Shown here: positions 53,427-62,079 of the stretch, one piece after another
How the letters are laid out: every line of letters begins with the position of its first letter
How positions within the stretch are numbered: the stretch's first letter is position 1
Assembly (NCBI RefSeq): GCF_937958975.1
Contig: NZ_CALGRE010000023.1
Location: 1-64,000, forward strand
Origin: an uncultured Eubacterium sp.
GTDB lineage: Bacteria > Bacillota > Clostridia > Lachnospirales > Lachnospiraceae
Length of the DNA: 64,000 nucleotides
Direction of reading: 5' to 3'
Program-made: the position numbers and the translations under genes
The notes under the pieces: generated by a model
Databases searched by the model: none
The model's input: the letters and a program-made list of their open reading frames with translations, nothing else
What the model was told of the DNA's origin: nothing

Positions 53427-54335
53427 TTATACTTTCAAATGTTTTCTAAGTGATAGCACCGAACCAATCAATCCGATACCTGCTCCAATCCCCAGTCCCA
53501 TTGGAACCAATATTACAAAAATGTCACGCGCCGAAGCGAATGATATGGCACTCGCCATAACCCCAAACTTCGATATAACAAACCCAATCAGTCTATTATA
53601 TATTACTCTTATCAGGATAAGTGGTAATGCAGAACCAATCAATCCAATAATTATACCTTCAATAATAAACGGCGCTCTTACAAACGCATTGGTTGAACCA
53701 ATTAACTTCATAATTTTTATTTCATGCTGTCTTACAGAAATTCCTATCATAACCGTATTGCTTATTAAGAAAATACCGACGCCTAATAAAATAATAATCA
53801 GAGCCACGGAAACATAACCTAAAACCTTACCCACAGTAGTGAGAGTTTCCTTTGCCTGTTCCGAATGTTTTACTTTTCTGACACCCTCTAAACTTTCCAT
53901 TTTTTTAACAAACGCATCCTGGTCATCTATATTTTTCAAAAATACTGTATAAGATGCCGAATTTGCCAATGGATTATCCTTATCAAAACCAGATGCCAAG
54001 TCCGGATCGTCCTCAAAATAACTGTCTTTAAATCCCTCCCAGGCTTTTTCCGCTGATGTATATTCGTATTTTTCCACTCGATTGTCTGACTTTATCTGTT
54101 CTCCTATGGCATCCACCTGTTGCTGCTGAATCCCTTTATCAAAGAAAACAGTAACTCCAAGATTTTGCTCTACCTGTTTTTCCATAAAATTAACATTAAT
54201 AATAATAGTAAATATAATTCCAATCAGAAAAATACATGCAGCAATCGTTCCAATAGATGCCAGAGAAAACAGTTTATTTCTTTTTATATTTACCAGCCCC
54301 TGATTCAGGCAATATCTCGCTGTTCTTGTATTCAT
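53427..54335 (-). CDS. ftsX: Cell-division protein FtsX
   Basis: The product has 302 residues. Four membrane helices and the outer loop between TM1 and TM2 (VEQNLGVTVFFDKGI) that contacts the hydrolase match FtsX. Further segments include HEIKIMKLIGSTNAFVRAPF, a strong family motif. It is the membrane part of the FtsEX complex. Its ATG is adjacent to the ftsE stop. Confidence 0.96.
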   Translation of the reverse strand: MNTRTARYCLNQGLVNIKRNKLFSLASIGTIAACIFLIGIIFTIIINVNFMEKQVEQNLGVTVFFDKGIQQQQVDAIGEQIKSDNRVEKYEYTSAEKAWEGFKDSYFEDDPDLASGFDKDNPLANSASYTVFLKNIDDQDAFVKKMESLEGVRKVKHSEQAKETLTTVGKVLGYVSVALIIILLGVGIFLISNTVMIGISVRQHEIKIMKLIGSTNAFVRAPFIIEGIIIGLIGSALPLILIRVIYNRLIGFVISKFGVMASAISFASARDIFVILVPMGLGIGAGIGLIGSVLSLRKHLKV

Positions 54336-55007
54336 CTATTCCACCACCTTGCTATCACTTACCTTGACACCTTTTTTCATCGTAATTACCCGTTTCTGCA
54401 TCTTATCCACAATCTCCATATTATGCGTAACTACGATAACGGTGGTTCCCTGCTTGTTAACTTTATCTAATAATTTCATAATTTCCCAAGAATTTTCCGG
54501 GTCCAAATTTCCGGTTGGCTCATCTGCCAAAAGAATTTCCGGCTGATTTACAAGCGCTCTTGCCAATGCCACTCTCTGCTGCTCTCCACCGGATAATTCA
54601 TTAGGATTGGAACGGTATTTCTCTGACAATCCAACCAGAGACAAAACCCTCGCCACATTCTTCTTTATCTCTCTCGGTGCTACACCGATAACACGCTGTG
54701 CAAACGCTATATTGGAATACACATCTCTATCCTGTAAAAGTCTAAAATCCTGAAATACTACTCCTATTTTTCTACGATACTTTGCCACGCTTCTCGACTT
54801 AAGTTTCGACAGATTGGTATCGTTCACTGTTATATTTCCGTCAGTTGGATTTAATTCCTTTAAAAGTAACTTGATAAATGTTGATTTGCCCGAGCCGCTT
54901 GCTCCCACAACAAAAACAAATTCACCCTCATCTATTTCAAGGTTCAAATTATTAAGTGCCGGTGCTCCATTGCCATAGGATTTACTTACACCTTCAATTT
55001 TAATCAT
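54336..55007 (-). CDS. ftsE: Cell-division ATP-binding protein FtsE
   Basis: The product has 223 residues. ABC motifs are FVVGASGSGKSTFIKLLL (Walker A), LSGGEQQRVALARAL (signature) and ILLADEPTGNLDP (Walker B). It drives FtsX to activate the wall hydrolase at the septum. The start at 55007 has GGAG at good spacing; the ATG six bases earlier is too close to it. Confidence 0.96.
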   Translation of the reverse strand: MIKIEGVSKSYGNGAPALNNLNLEIDEGEFVFVVGASGSGKSTFIKLLLKELNPTDGNITVNDTNLSKLKSRSVAKYRRKIGVVFQDFRLLQDRDVYSNIAFAQRVIGVAPREIKKNVARVLSLVGLSEKYRSNPNELSGGEQQRVALARALVNQPEILLADEPTGNLDPENSWEIMKLLDKVNKQGTTVIVVTHNMEIVDKMQKRVITMKKGVKVSDSKVVE

Positions 55008-55071
55008 TTGCATTCTCCTTAATCCCTATCGTTTATCTCTGTTATCTACCTCTGCTCATTTATAACGTATT

Positions 55072-55109
55072 AAAAGTGAAAAGCAATCTCATCCTTGCTT
55101 TTCACTTTT
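55072..55109. terminator. Terminator between the CdaR-like gene and ftsE
   Basis: A perfect 15-bp stem (55072-55086 with 55095-55109; AAAAGTGAAAAGCAA) has A/T outer arms. A smaller dyad (TAGCTCTA/TAGAGCTA) lies at 55,134-55,154. Confidence 0.85.
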
Positions 55110-55161
55110 ACCGTATGTGCCAATTAGGCAACATAGCTCTATGTAATAGAGCTATAATATT

Positions 55162-56250
55162 TTAAAAATCTGCATTACCCATATACTTCATATATTTAAC
55201 AACCATTAATGCAATCTTAAATGTTATGGCATCCTCAAACACTCTAAGGTCTAAACCGGTACTCTTTTGAAGCTTGTCCAATCTATAAACTAATGTATTT
55301 CTATGAATATATAACTGTCTGGATGTTTCAGAAACATTCAGACTATTTTCAAAGAACTTATTAATTGTAGACAACGTCTCCTCATCGAACTCGTCCGGTG
55401 ATTTTCCTTCAAAAATTTCTTTAATAAACATCTTGCACAGTGGAATCGGCAACTGATATATCAACCTGCCAATTCCAAGATTGTTATACGCTACAACATT
55501 TTTTGTACTAAAGAAAATTTTTCCCACGTCAAGTGCCATTCTCGCTTCTTTATAAGAACGTGATACTTCTTTAATTTCCTTCACAATCGTTCCATATGCA
55601 ACATTTGCTTTTACCATAGCCTCAGTGTTCAACATGTCTACGATTGTATTGGCAATGCGTTCCACCTCCTCATATCCCTGTTTCTCATCTAAATCTTTTA
55701 CAAGAATAATACTTTTTTCATCTACTGCTGTTATAAAGTCTTTTTTATGACCTGCAAACAATGTTCTCACTGTTTCAAGTGCAACACTGTCTTTCTCATT
55801 CTTTGTCTCAATAATACATACACATCTTCTTGCATCGACATCAATGTGCAATTTTTTTGCTCTATTATAAATATCAACAAGGAGGAGATTATCTAAAAGA
55901 AGGTTTTTGACAAAATTGTCTTTGTCAAATCTCTCTTTATATGCAACCAACAAATTTTGTATCTGAAAGGCTGCCATCTTGCCAACCATAAATACGTCAT
56001 CGCTCGTTCCCTGTGCAATTAATATCAGTTCTAACTGATTCTCATCATATACCTTAAAAAACTGATATTCCTGAACAGACTGGCTATCTGCCGGTGAAGC
56101 AACAAATGACATAATTGCATGTCCAAACTGCTCTCCCGCCTGGGATGTTCCTGCAATCACTTTTCCATCTGTATCTGCAACATATAAGTCTACTCTTGAT
56201 ATGCTTTTTATTCCCTCTATTGTATTTTGTAAAATTTGATTTGAAATCAT
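55162..56250 (-). CDS. CdaR/PucR-family transcriptional regulator
   Basis: The product has 362 residues. An N-terminal sugar-diacid-recognition-like part (about 1-130), a middle GGDEF-like PucR region (190-280), and a C-terminal helix-turn-helix (NVSETSRQLYIHRNTLVYRL) match the CdaR arrangement. CdaR senses glycerate-type sugar acids in other bacteria; the ligand here is unknown. It is monocistronic on the minus strand, after a repeat-rich gap. Confidence 0.85.
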   Translation of the reverse strand: MISNQILQNTIEGIKSISRVDLYVADTDGKVIAGTSQAGEQFGHAIMSFVASPADSQSVQEYQFFKVYDENQLELILIAQGTSDDVFMVGKMAAFQIQNLLVAYKERFDKDNFVKNLLLDNLLLVDIYNRAKKLHIDVDARRCVCIIETKNEKDSVALETVRTLFAGHKKDFITAVDEKSIILVKDLDEKQGYEEVERIANTIVDMLNTEAMVKANVAYGTIVKEIKEVSRSYKEARMALDVGKIFFSTKNVVAYNNLGIGRLIYQLPIPLCKMFIKEIFEGKSPDEFDEETLSTINKFFENSLNVSETSRQLYIHRNTLVYRLDKLQKSTGLDLRVFEDAITFKIALMVVKYMKYMGNADF

Positions 56251-56385
56251 AAAAACTCTCCTTGTGTTATTGCCTTTTCAAAACAATTATTCAAGTTATA
56301 TTTTAACCTAGTTCTTATCAAAAAACAAGAGTAACCATGGGATAATACTTTAAAATTTCGTGAACATTTTGTATCAAAAAACTGT

Positions 56386-56532
56386 AACTGACGGCTTTCT
56401 TGGCTCTTCTCCATTTTGCGAAAGCCGTGCCTAGTTCGATTCCGCTTCGCTTCATCTCAACTAACGGCTTTCTTGGCTCTTTTCCATTTTACGAAAGCCG
56501 TGCCTAGTTCGATTCCGCTTCGCTTCATCTCA
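56386..56532. repeat. Two tandem 73-base structured repeat units
   Basis: Units at 56386-56458 and 56459-56532 differ at only about three positions. Each has a 9-bp stem ACGGCTTTC/GAAAGCCGT and ends with TAGTTCGATTCCGCTTCGC-type sequence. A third relative lies at 28,217. They precede the terminator at 56,552. The start of the third CACGGCTTTCG arm recurs at 56,617. Confidence 0.85.
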
Positions 56533-56551
56533 CTAGAGGGCGGCGCCCTAT

Positions 56552-56615
56552 AAATAAAATCAAAAAGAGACCGACTCTTGTGTAAACACAAGTCGGCCTC
56601 TTTTTGATTTTATTT
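56552..56615. terminator. Long hairpin, likely terminator of the ABC ATPase gene
   Basis: An 18-bp stem (56552-56569 with 56598-56615) carries a second, slightly imperfect stem CCGACT-TTGTGT/ACACAA-GTCGG inside. On the minus strand it follows the ATPase gene by 17 bases. Confidence 0.85.
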
Positions 56616-56632
56616 GCACGGCTTTCGCCTAA

Positions 56633-57751
56633 CTAATTTGTAATCACTTCTTCTGTGTCTTTGTCAAAGATGTGTAATTTTGTAAGATCCATTGCCATTC
56701 TTACTTCATCACCCGGTCTGGCTGTTGTACGAGAGTTTACTCTTGCTGTACAATCAAAGCCTTCAACATCAAAGTACAAATAAACTTCTGCACCAAGTAA
56801 TTCGTAAATTCTGATTGTTGTTGTGAACGCACTATCCGGTGACATTTCGATAAAACTTTCTTCATCATGAATATCTTCCGGTCTAATACCCATAACAACT
56901 GTTTTTCCAATATATCCGCCTTCTTCAAGCTTCTTAGCCTGCTCTGCCGGAACTGTGATATATGTTCTAGCCTGACCAATATGTAACTTAATCTCATTGC
57001 CGTCTTTTTCAACCTCAGCATCGATGAAGTTCATCTGTGGTGAACCCATAAATCCTGCTACAAATAAGTTAACCGGCTTATCATATAAATTCTTAGGTGA
57101 ATCAACCTGCTGAACAATACCATCTTTCATAACTACAATTCTTGTACCAAGTGTCATAGCCTCTGTCTGGTCATGTGTAACGTAGATGATTGTAGCGCCT
57201 AATCTCTTATGAATCTTAGCAATCTCGACACGCATCTGTACTCTCAACTTAGCATCTAAGTTTGAAAGAGGCTCATCCATAAGGAATACCTTAGGATTAC
57301 GAACAATTGCACGTCCCATGGCAACTCTCTGTCTCTGACCACCTGATAAAGCCTTTGGCTTTCTGTCAAGTAACTGCTCAAGGTCAAGAATCTTAGCTGC
57401 ATCCTTAACTAATCTTTCCTGTTCAGCCTTTGGTACTTTTCTTAATTTAAGACCAAATGCCATGTTATCATATACTGTCATATGTGGATACAAAGCGTAG
57501 TTCTGGAATACCATTGCTATATCTCTATCTTTTGGCTCCACATCGTTTACTAACTTATCTCCAATGTATAACTCTCCTGATGAAATTTCTTCAAGACCAG
57601 CAATCATACGAAGTGTTGTAGATTTTCCACAACCTGATGGTCCTACGAAAATAATAAATTCCTTGTCTTTGATTTCAAGGTTAAAATCTTTTACTGCATT
57701 AAATCCGTTAGGATATACCTTGCAGATGTTCTTTAATGATAAACTTGCCAT
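56633..57751 (-). CDS. ABC transporter ATP-binding protein, MsmK/UgpC type
   Basis: The product has 372 residues. It has FVGPSGCGKSTTLRMIAGL (Walker A), LSGGQRQRVAMGRAIV (signature) and VFLMDEPLSNLDAKLR (Walker B), and C-terminal TOBE-type domains. In Firmicutes one such ATPase often powers several sugar ABC importers whose loci lack their own; there is no permease or binding protein beside it here, which fits that. The start at 57751 follows GGAGGAAAG; an upstream frame is rejected as hydrophobic read-through. Confidence 0.95.
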   Translation of the reverse strand: MASLSLKNICKVYPNGFNAVKDFNLEIKDKEFIIFVGPSGCGKSTTLRMIAGLEEISSGELYIGDKLVNDVEPKDRDIAMVFQNYALYPHMTVYDNMAFGLKLRKVPKAEQERLVKDAAKILDLEQLLDRKPKALSGGQRQRVAMGRAIVRNPKVFLMDEPLSNLDAKLRVQMRVEIAKIHKRLGATIIYVTHDQTEAMTLGTRIVVMKDGIVQQVDSPKNLYDKPVNLFVAGFMGSPQMNFIDAEVEKDGNEIKLHIGQARTYITVPAEQAKKLEEGGYIGKTVVMGIRPEDIHDEESFIEMSPDSAFTTTIRIYELLGAEVYLYFDVEGFDCTARVNSRTTARPGDEVRMAMDLTKLHIFDKDTEEVITN

Positions 57752-57890
57752 ATACTTCTTTCCTCCTAATAGAAATAGTTTTTTCTCTACCTCTTGTATG
57801 AAAATATAATAAATCACAATGACATAAATTACTATATTGTAAATATACAAAATAATAAAAAATCTTTGTTAAATTTGCATAGGGCATATG

Positions 57891-58781
57891 CTAATTGTTA
57901 AAAAATATGCTATTTTCACCAATGGTTATACGGTTTTCTTTGAGCAATCTGCCAATAGCCCGTTTAAATTCGCTCTTACTCATATTAAAATCTCTCTGAA
58001 TGATTTCCGGTGATGCCTTATCTGTATATTCAATTCTTCCACCATGGCTATTTAAAAACTCAACTATTTTCTCCGCATCTTCCTCTATCTGCAGGTAGGA
58101 TTTTTTTCTGAGAGACAAGTCCATTTTACCATCCGGCCTTATACTTTTCACTCTGGCTTCTATTGACATCCCTACATGAACTTTCATAGTCAATTCCTTC
58201 TGCTGAATTAGTCCATGATATTTGTTATCCACAGCAACAAAAGCTCCGTATTGAGGATTATAGTTGTATACAATTCCTGAAACAATATCATCCGGTTCGT
58301 GCGTTGAATTACATGCCAGATAATTATAAACTTTCATCGTAGCGCTGAGTCTGTTAGTTCTATCCACATATATCCCAACCAGAACCATATCTCCCTGCTT
58401 TATTTCCGTCGTCTGTTCCTTATATGGCAAAAACAATTCTTTTCCCAATCCCCATTCCAGAAAGGCACCAAACTTTGTAATCTGTGTTATCTTCAAATAT
58501 GCTGTTTCCCCCACCTGCGCAACCGGACGTTCTGTTGTAGCAATAATTCGTTCCTCTGAATCCCTGCATATAAAAACCTGTACTTTATCACCTACCACCG
58601 TTCCCTCCGGCACTTCTTTTTTCGGCAAAAGAACTTTTTCCTCTGACGTTCCTAAGTAAACACCGTGTTCCGTAACTTTTACTACTTCCAAAGTCTGTAC
58701 TTTTCCAAGGCTGATGGCCCCTGATTCCAACTCTTTTGATTCAATTTTCTTTTTTCCCATTCTATAATTCTTTTTTTCCAT
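57891..58781 (-). CDS. CvfB-like S1 RNA-binding protein
   Basis: The product has 296 residues. Several S1/OB-type repeats (LGKVQTLEVVKVTEHGVYL; AYLKITQITKFGAFLEWG; SGIVYNYNPQYGAFVAV) and a C-terminal winged helix (DFNMSKSEFKRAIGRLLKE) match CvfB, an RNA-binding virulence-linked regulator in other Firmicutes. The start at 58781 follows AAGGATTAAGGAA; ATG at 58760 is possible. It is the last of a three-gene unit with the thioesterase and L,D-transpeptidase. Confidence 0.9.
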   Translation of the reverse strand: MEKKNYRMGKKKIESKELESGAISLGKVQTLEVVKVTEHGVYLGTSEEKVLLPKKEVPEGTVVGDKVQVFICRDSEERIIATTERPVAQVGETAYLKITQITKFGAFLEWGLGKELFLPYKEQTTEIKQGDMVLVGIYVDRTNRLSATMKVYNYLACNSTHEPDDIVSGIVYNYNPQYGAFVAVDNKYHGLIQQKELTMKVHVGMSIEARVKSIRPDGKMDLSLRKKSYLQIEEDAEKIVEFLNSHGGRIEYTDKASPEIIQRDFNMSKSEFKRAIGRLLKENRITIGENSIFFNN

Positions 58782-58860
58782 TTCCTTAATCCTTTTCATA
58801 TGAAAAGCAGTCTGTGCAATGAACATTTTCTGATAGTCAAAATACACAAACCGCTTTACT

Positions 58861-59565
58861 TTACTGTATCAGTTTAATTTTTGTATGCAATTCTCCAGAC
58901 TGACTTTCAAAACTTATACCCAAGCCATCCTGCTCCTCATATATATAAGGAATAATCATATCACCTTCTAAAGCTTCCTTATTATATACGATTTCTAATT
59001 CTCTATAATTCTTTACTTCGGGAAGATACTCCTCGGCAGCTCTTAAATAATTTGCATTATTCATATGACCGTTTCCATCAATATGAGAACGAAGAACTCT
59101 AAACTCCGGCATTTTTTTCTTATCACCATTGAATTTTATCTTTCTTGATACTTTTACATCATCAAAAATAATTTCCGGCAAATACATTCTTATGTCTTCT
59201 TCCTGTATTCTTACAGGTGTTCTCCTCTCTAACTCAATCAACGCCCACATTGCTTCTGCCTTTACCAGATAGTCACCTTTTTTATTTTTAATAAAATATT
59301 GTCTCTTGGCAGATACTTTACCAAAATCATTTGGCGCTGTACCGACACAAATTTCATCTCTCAAATTTAATTGTCCCAGAAACTTTATTTTATATGCAAG
59401 CACAACCCAGGCTCTGTTTACTGCCTTCATATATTCAACGCCAGCCCCTAATTCTTCTGACTGAAATGTACTACAGTCCTGTAAGTAATTCATTATCTCA
59501 TAATATGGCACTTTGTTGTTTTTATCTAATCTGCTATAACTTACCCTCGTATTAAATGTGTACAT
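58861..59565 (-). CDS. Acyl-ACP thioesterase
   Basis: The product has 234 residues and two hot-dog domains. The second, with DGNGHMNNANYLRAAEEYLP, keeps the conserved Asn and His; the N-terminal domain reads TFQSEELGAGVEYM and WVVLAYKI. It cuts acyl chains from acyl carrier protein, releasing fatty acids. AGGAAAG lies before the ATG. It lies 14 bases after the L,D-transpeptidase gene. Confidence 0.9.
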   Translation of the reverse strand: MYTFNTRVSYSRLDKNNKVPYYEIMNYLQDCSTFQSEELGAGVEYMKAVNRAWVVLAYKIKFLGQLNLRDEICVGTAPNDFGKVSAKRQYFIKNKKGDYLVKAEAMWALIELERRTPVRIQEEDIRMYLPEIIFDDVKVSRKIKFNGDKKKMPEFRVLRSHIDGNGHMNNANYLRAAEEYLPEVKNYRELEIVYNKEALEGDMIIPYIYEEQDGLGISFESQSGELHTKIKLIQ

Positions 59566-59579
59566 ATTAACTTTCCTGC

Positions 59580-60995
59580 CTATTCTGATACCACTGTTGT
59601 CTCTTCCGGTGTCTCTGGTGCTGTGGTTGTTTCCTCAACCTTTTCTACAATCACTTTTAGCTTCGCAGTTCTTGCCGTATAAGACCGTTTTTTATATTTT
59701 GCAGTATATGTCACTGTATAAACTCCCGGTTTGGAAGTATCCACTGCTCCAGTATACGTTACATTTTTCTTTATATTTAATGCAGTACCATTATATGTCT
59801 TTACAGACTTTACATAATTATACGGATAAAAGCTTTCTCCCTGCTTAATGGTCACTGTTGTTTTATTCAACAAAAATTTAACTCTTTGGTCATTGACCTT
59901 ATATGTGACAGTTTTGGTACGCACCAGTTTATTTTTACCCTTAACTTTATATGTCACCTTATATGTTCCAATCTTAGTAAATGTTACTTTTCCCTTTGTA
60001 ACCTTTACGCCCTTCTTTTTATATCTCACGGAAATCTTTATTTTAGAAGTAAGGCTTTTTCCTGAAACCATGCGGGCTTTCACTCCTGACTTTAGATTGA
60101 CGGTGCTGCCCATTGCAATGTTTTTCTTTGATTTTGCTCCTGTTATTACCGGCTTTTTGCTGTCGACCACTTTAAATATAATCGTTTTCGTTTTTTTATT
60201 TCCAATAGAATCCTTTACAATAAACTTAACTTTATATTTGCCAAGCTTTTTTACATTGATTTTTCCTTTTACTTTAATACTTGCATTCTTTTTTGTAAGT
60301 ACATTTCCAGCGCTATCCTTTATTGTAACCAAATCCAATGGTTTTACCTTTTTACCATACTCCACTTTTGTGCTGTCTACTGTAATATTTGGTTCTGCTT
60401 TTCTATATGGATTATTAGGGTCAGGATCCGTAGGGTCCCAATCTGTGAATTTTCCATTATTTATTGGTGTAAATGAAGGCCTCTTTATTGGGTCATCACT
60501 CTTGTCTCCCCAGAATATAACTATCTTTGTTCCCACGGCACAGTGGTCATAAATCCATTTTGCATCTTTACACAAAAGTCTTACACATCCATGAGAAGCT
60601 TTTTGTCCCATTACATTATAAGCAGCTACAGACATTGTAGACTTATCTCCATTTTTGTAGTACCACACGGAATGAAATAAAATTCCTGTCGTAATTCTTG
60701 TGCAATACTGCGCATAGCAGTTTCCAATCATTTCATGCCATCTGTATTTTACCGGCACATAAAATGTTCCTGTCGGTGTCTCTGAACTTGGAGAACAAAT
60801 CATGGCTTTAATTGCCTTTCCTTTTCCATTATAAATTGTTGTACAATTTGTTCCAAGATTTACTTTTATTGTATATTCTGTGCTTTCCTTTGCATTAACT
60901 TGCGTTGACTCATTCACTGGTACAAACCCTGCTAACACACTGGCAATCATCGTAATAATCATAAGTATTGAAATGCTTTTTTTGAATATTTTCAT
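59580..60995 (-). CDS. Secreted L,D-transpeptidase with Ig-like repeats
   Basis: The product has 471 residues. A signal peptide is followed by a YkuD domain (about 40-165) with the active-site stretch HSVWYYKNG...MGQKASHGCVRLLCKD; Cys in SHGCVRL is the nucleophile. Several beta-sandwich repeats of the Big/DUF5011 type follow (KVKGKINVKKLGKYKVKFIV), then a Thr/Glu-rich tail. It links meso-Dap residues of peptidoglycan, or attaches proteins, outside the cell. The repeats may hold it on the wall. GGAG lies before the ATG at 60995. It is first in the run, and the 247-base gap to the divergent membrane protein holds AT-rich promoter sequence. Confidence 0.9.
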   Translation of the reverse strand: MKIFKKSISILMIITMIASVLAGFVPVNESTQVNAKESTEYTIKVNLGTNCTTIYNGKGKAIKAMICSPSSETPTGTFYVPVKYRWHEMIGNCYAQYCTRITTGILFHSVWYYKNGDKSTMSVAAYNVMGQKASHGCVRLLCKDAKWIYDHCAVGTKIVIFWGDKSDDPIKRPSFTPINNGKFTDWDPTDPDPNNPYRKAEPNITVDSTKVEYGKKVKPLDLVTIKDSAGNVLTKKNASIKVKGKINVKKLGKYKVKFIVKDSIGNKKTKTIIFKVVDSKKPVITGAKSKKNIAMGSTVNLKSGVKARMVSGKSLTSKIKISVRYKKKGVKVTKGKVTFTKIGTYKVTYKVKGKNKLVRTKTVTYKVNDQRVKFLLNKTTVTIKQGESFYPYNYVKSVKTYNGTALNIKKNVTYTGAVDTSKPGVYTVTYTAKYKKRSYTARTAKLKVIVEKVEETTTAPETPEETTVVSE

Positions 60996-61242
60996 TATGT
61001 ATTCTCCTTTCAAAAATTGAGATAAACTTTATTATACTATTAATCTTTTCAATTTACAAATTAATTATATAGCATTTTTGTTGCTTTTTTGTATCTGATT
61101 CATATATAATTCTATTGATAGAATTAAGGCTTGTTCTATATGTTAATCATTCATATGGTAAATATTTTTTTATTTTTAATTATTTACCATTCTTTTTTTA
61201 TTTTATTGTTTTTTTTGTTGAATATACTATTACGGAGGATAT

Positions 61243-62052
61243 ATGCAAAAATCAAATTTTAAACTTTATTTTATTTTATTGGCAATCGGTTTTATACTAA
61301 TCTGCCTCGATGTAGATGTGAAAACAAATATTTCATATCCCCAAAAATATGCTAACACAAATGCTGTTACAGGAGAATTTCAATATTACAATATTTCATC
61401 ACTTTATGGTGCTACATGTAATTATAAACTAATTGATACCACAAGCAGTAACAATTCAGAACAGACAAACACTGCCGAGCAGTCAACGAATGCCCAGACT
61501 GCTACAGAAATAAAAGTCATTGACAAAGTTTTTTTTGACAATATCCATATAGATATTTTTAATGATTTTGTTGGTCTTATTCTTATTTTAATTGCATGTA
61601 TTAAACTTAGAGCCGCAAATCGTTGTTTTAAGTTTGGCGCCCTGTCCGCATTTTGTGGTATTATCCTGCACATGTTTATAACATTACTGCCTTTTATAGT
61701 AAACGGCTTACTTTTATGTAATATAGCAATGGTAATGGGATTATCATATCTTGCAAGCAATGTTTTGACCTCGTTTTTCTTTACAAACGGTCTATTTAAA
61801 ATGTGTCCACAGGTATGCTGTAGAGATGAAAGGAAATGGGGAAAAATGACATGGTTTGTTTCATTCACGCTTCAAATCTTAGTCACCTTTATTTTCTGGT
61901 TAGGTTCAGATTTCCATGCTTTATATACTCTGGGCATAGTCTTTGAGACAGTTCTTATTATAGACATAATTGGCTTTTGGATGATTATGAGAAGGACCCT
62001 GCCTTATTTAGAAAAGTCTTATCATAATTCAATTGAAACAACACACTCATAA
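61243..62052 (+). CDS. Membrane protein, unknown function
   Basis: The product has 269 residues. One N-terminal hydrophobic segment, a Thr/Ser/Asn-rich outer stretch (about 60-90) and four or five later membrane helices (FVGLILILIACIKL, IAMVMGLSYLASNVLTSFFF, LQILVTFIFWLG). ACGGAGG lies before the ATG. It is immediately followed by the secreted metallo-beta-lactamase-fold gene, probably in one operon. No family recognised. Confidence 0.75.
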   Translation: MQKSNFKLYFILLAIGFILICLDVDVKTNISYPQKYANTNAVTGEFQYYNISSLYGATCNYKLIDTTSSNNSEQTNTAEQSTNAQTATEIKVIDKVFFDNIHIDIFNDFVGLILILIACIKLRAANRCFKFGALSAFCGIILHMFITLLPFIVNGLLLCNIAMVMGLSYLASNVLTSFFFTNGLFKMCPQVCCRDERKWGKMTWFVSFTLQILVTFIFWLGSDFHALYTLGIVFETVLIIDIIGFWMIMRRTLPYLEKSYHNSIETTHS

Positions 62053-62079
62053 AACAATTTGGGAAAGAAGATGTTAACA

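Noticed and set aside
56386..56532. CRISPR array
   Set aside because: Only two units occur, they are 73 bases long with no spacers, and no cas genes are present.
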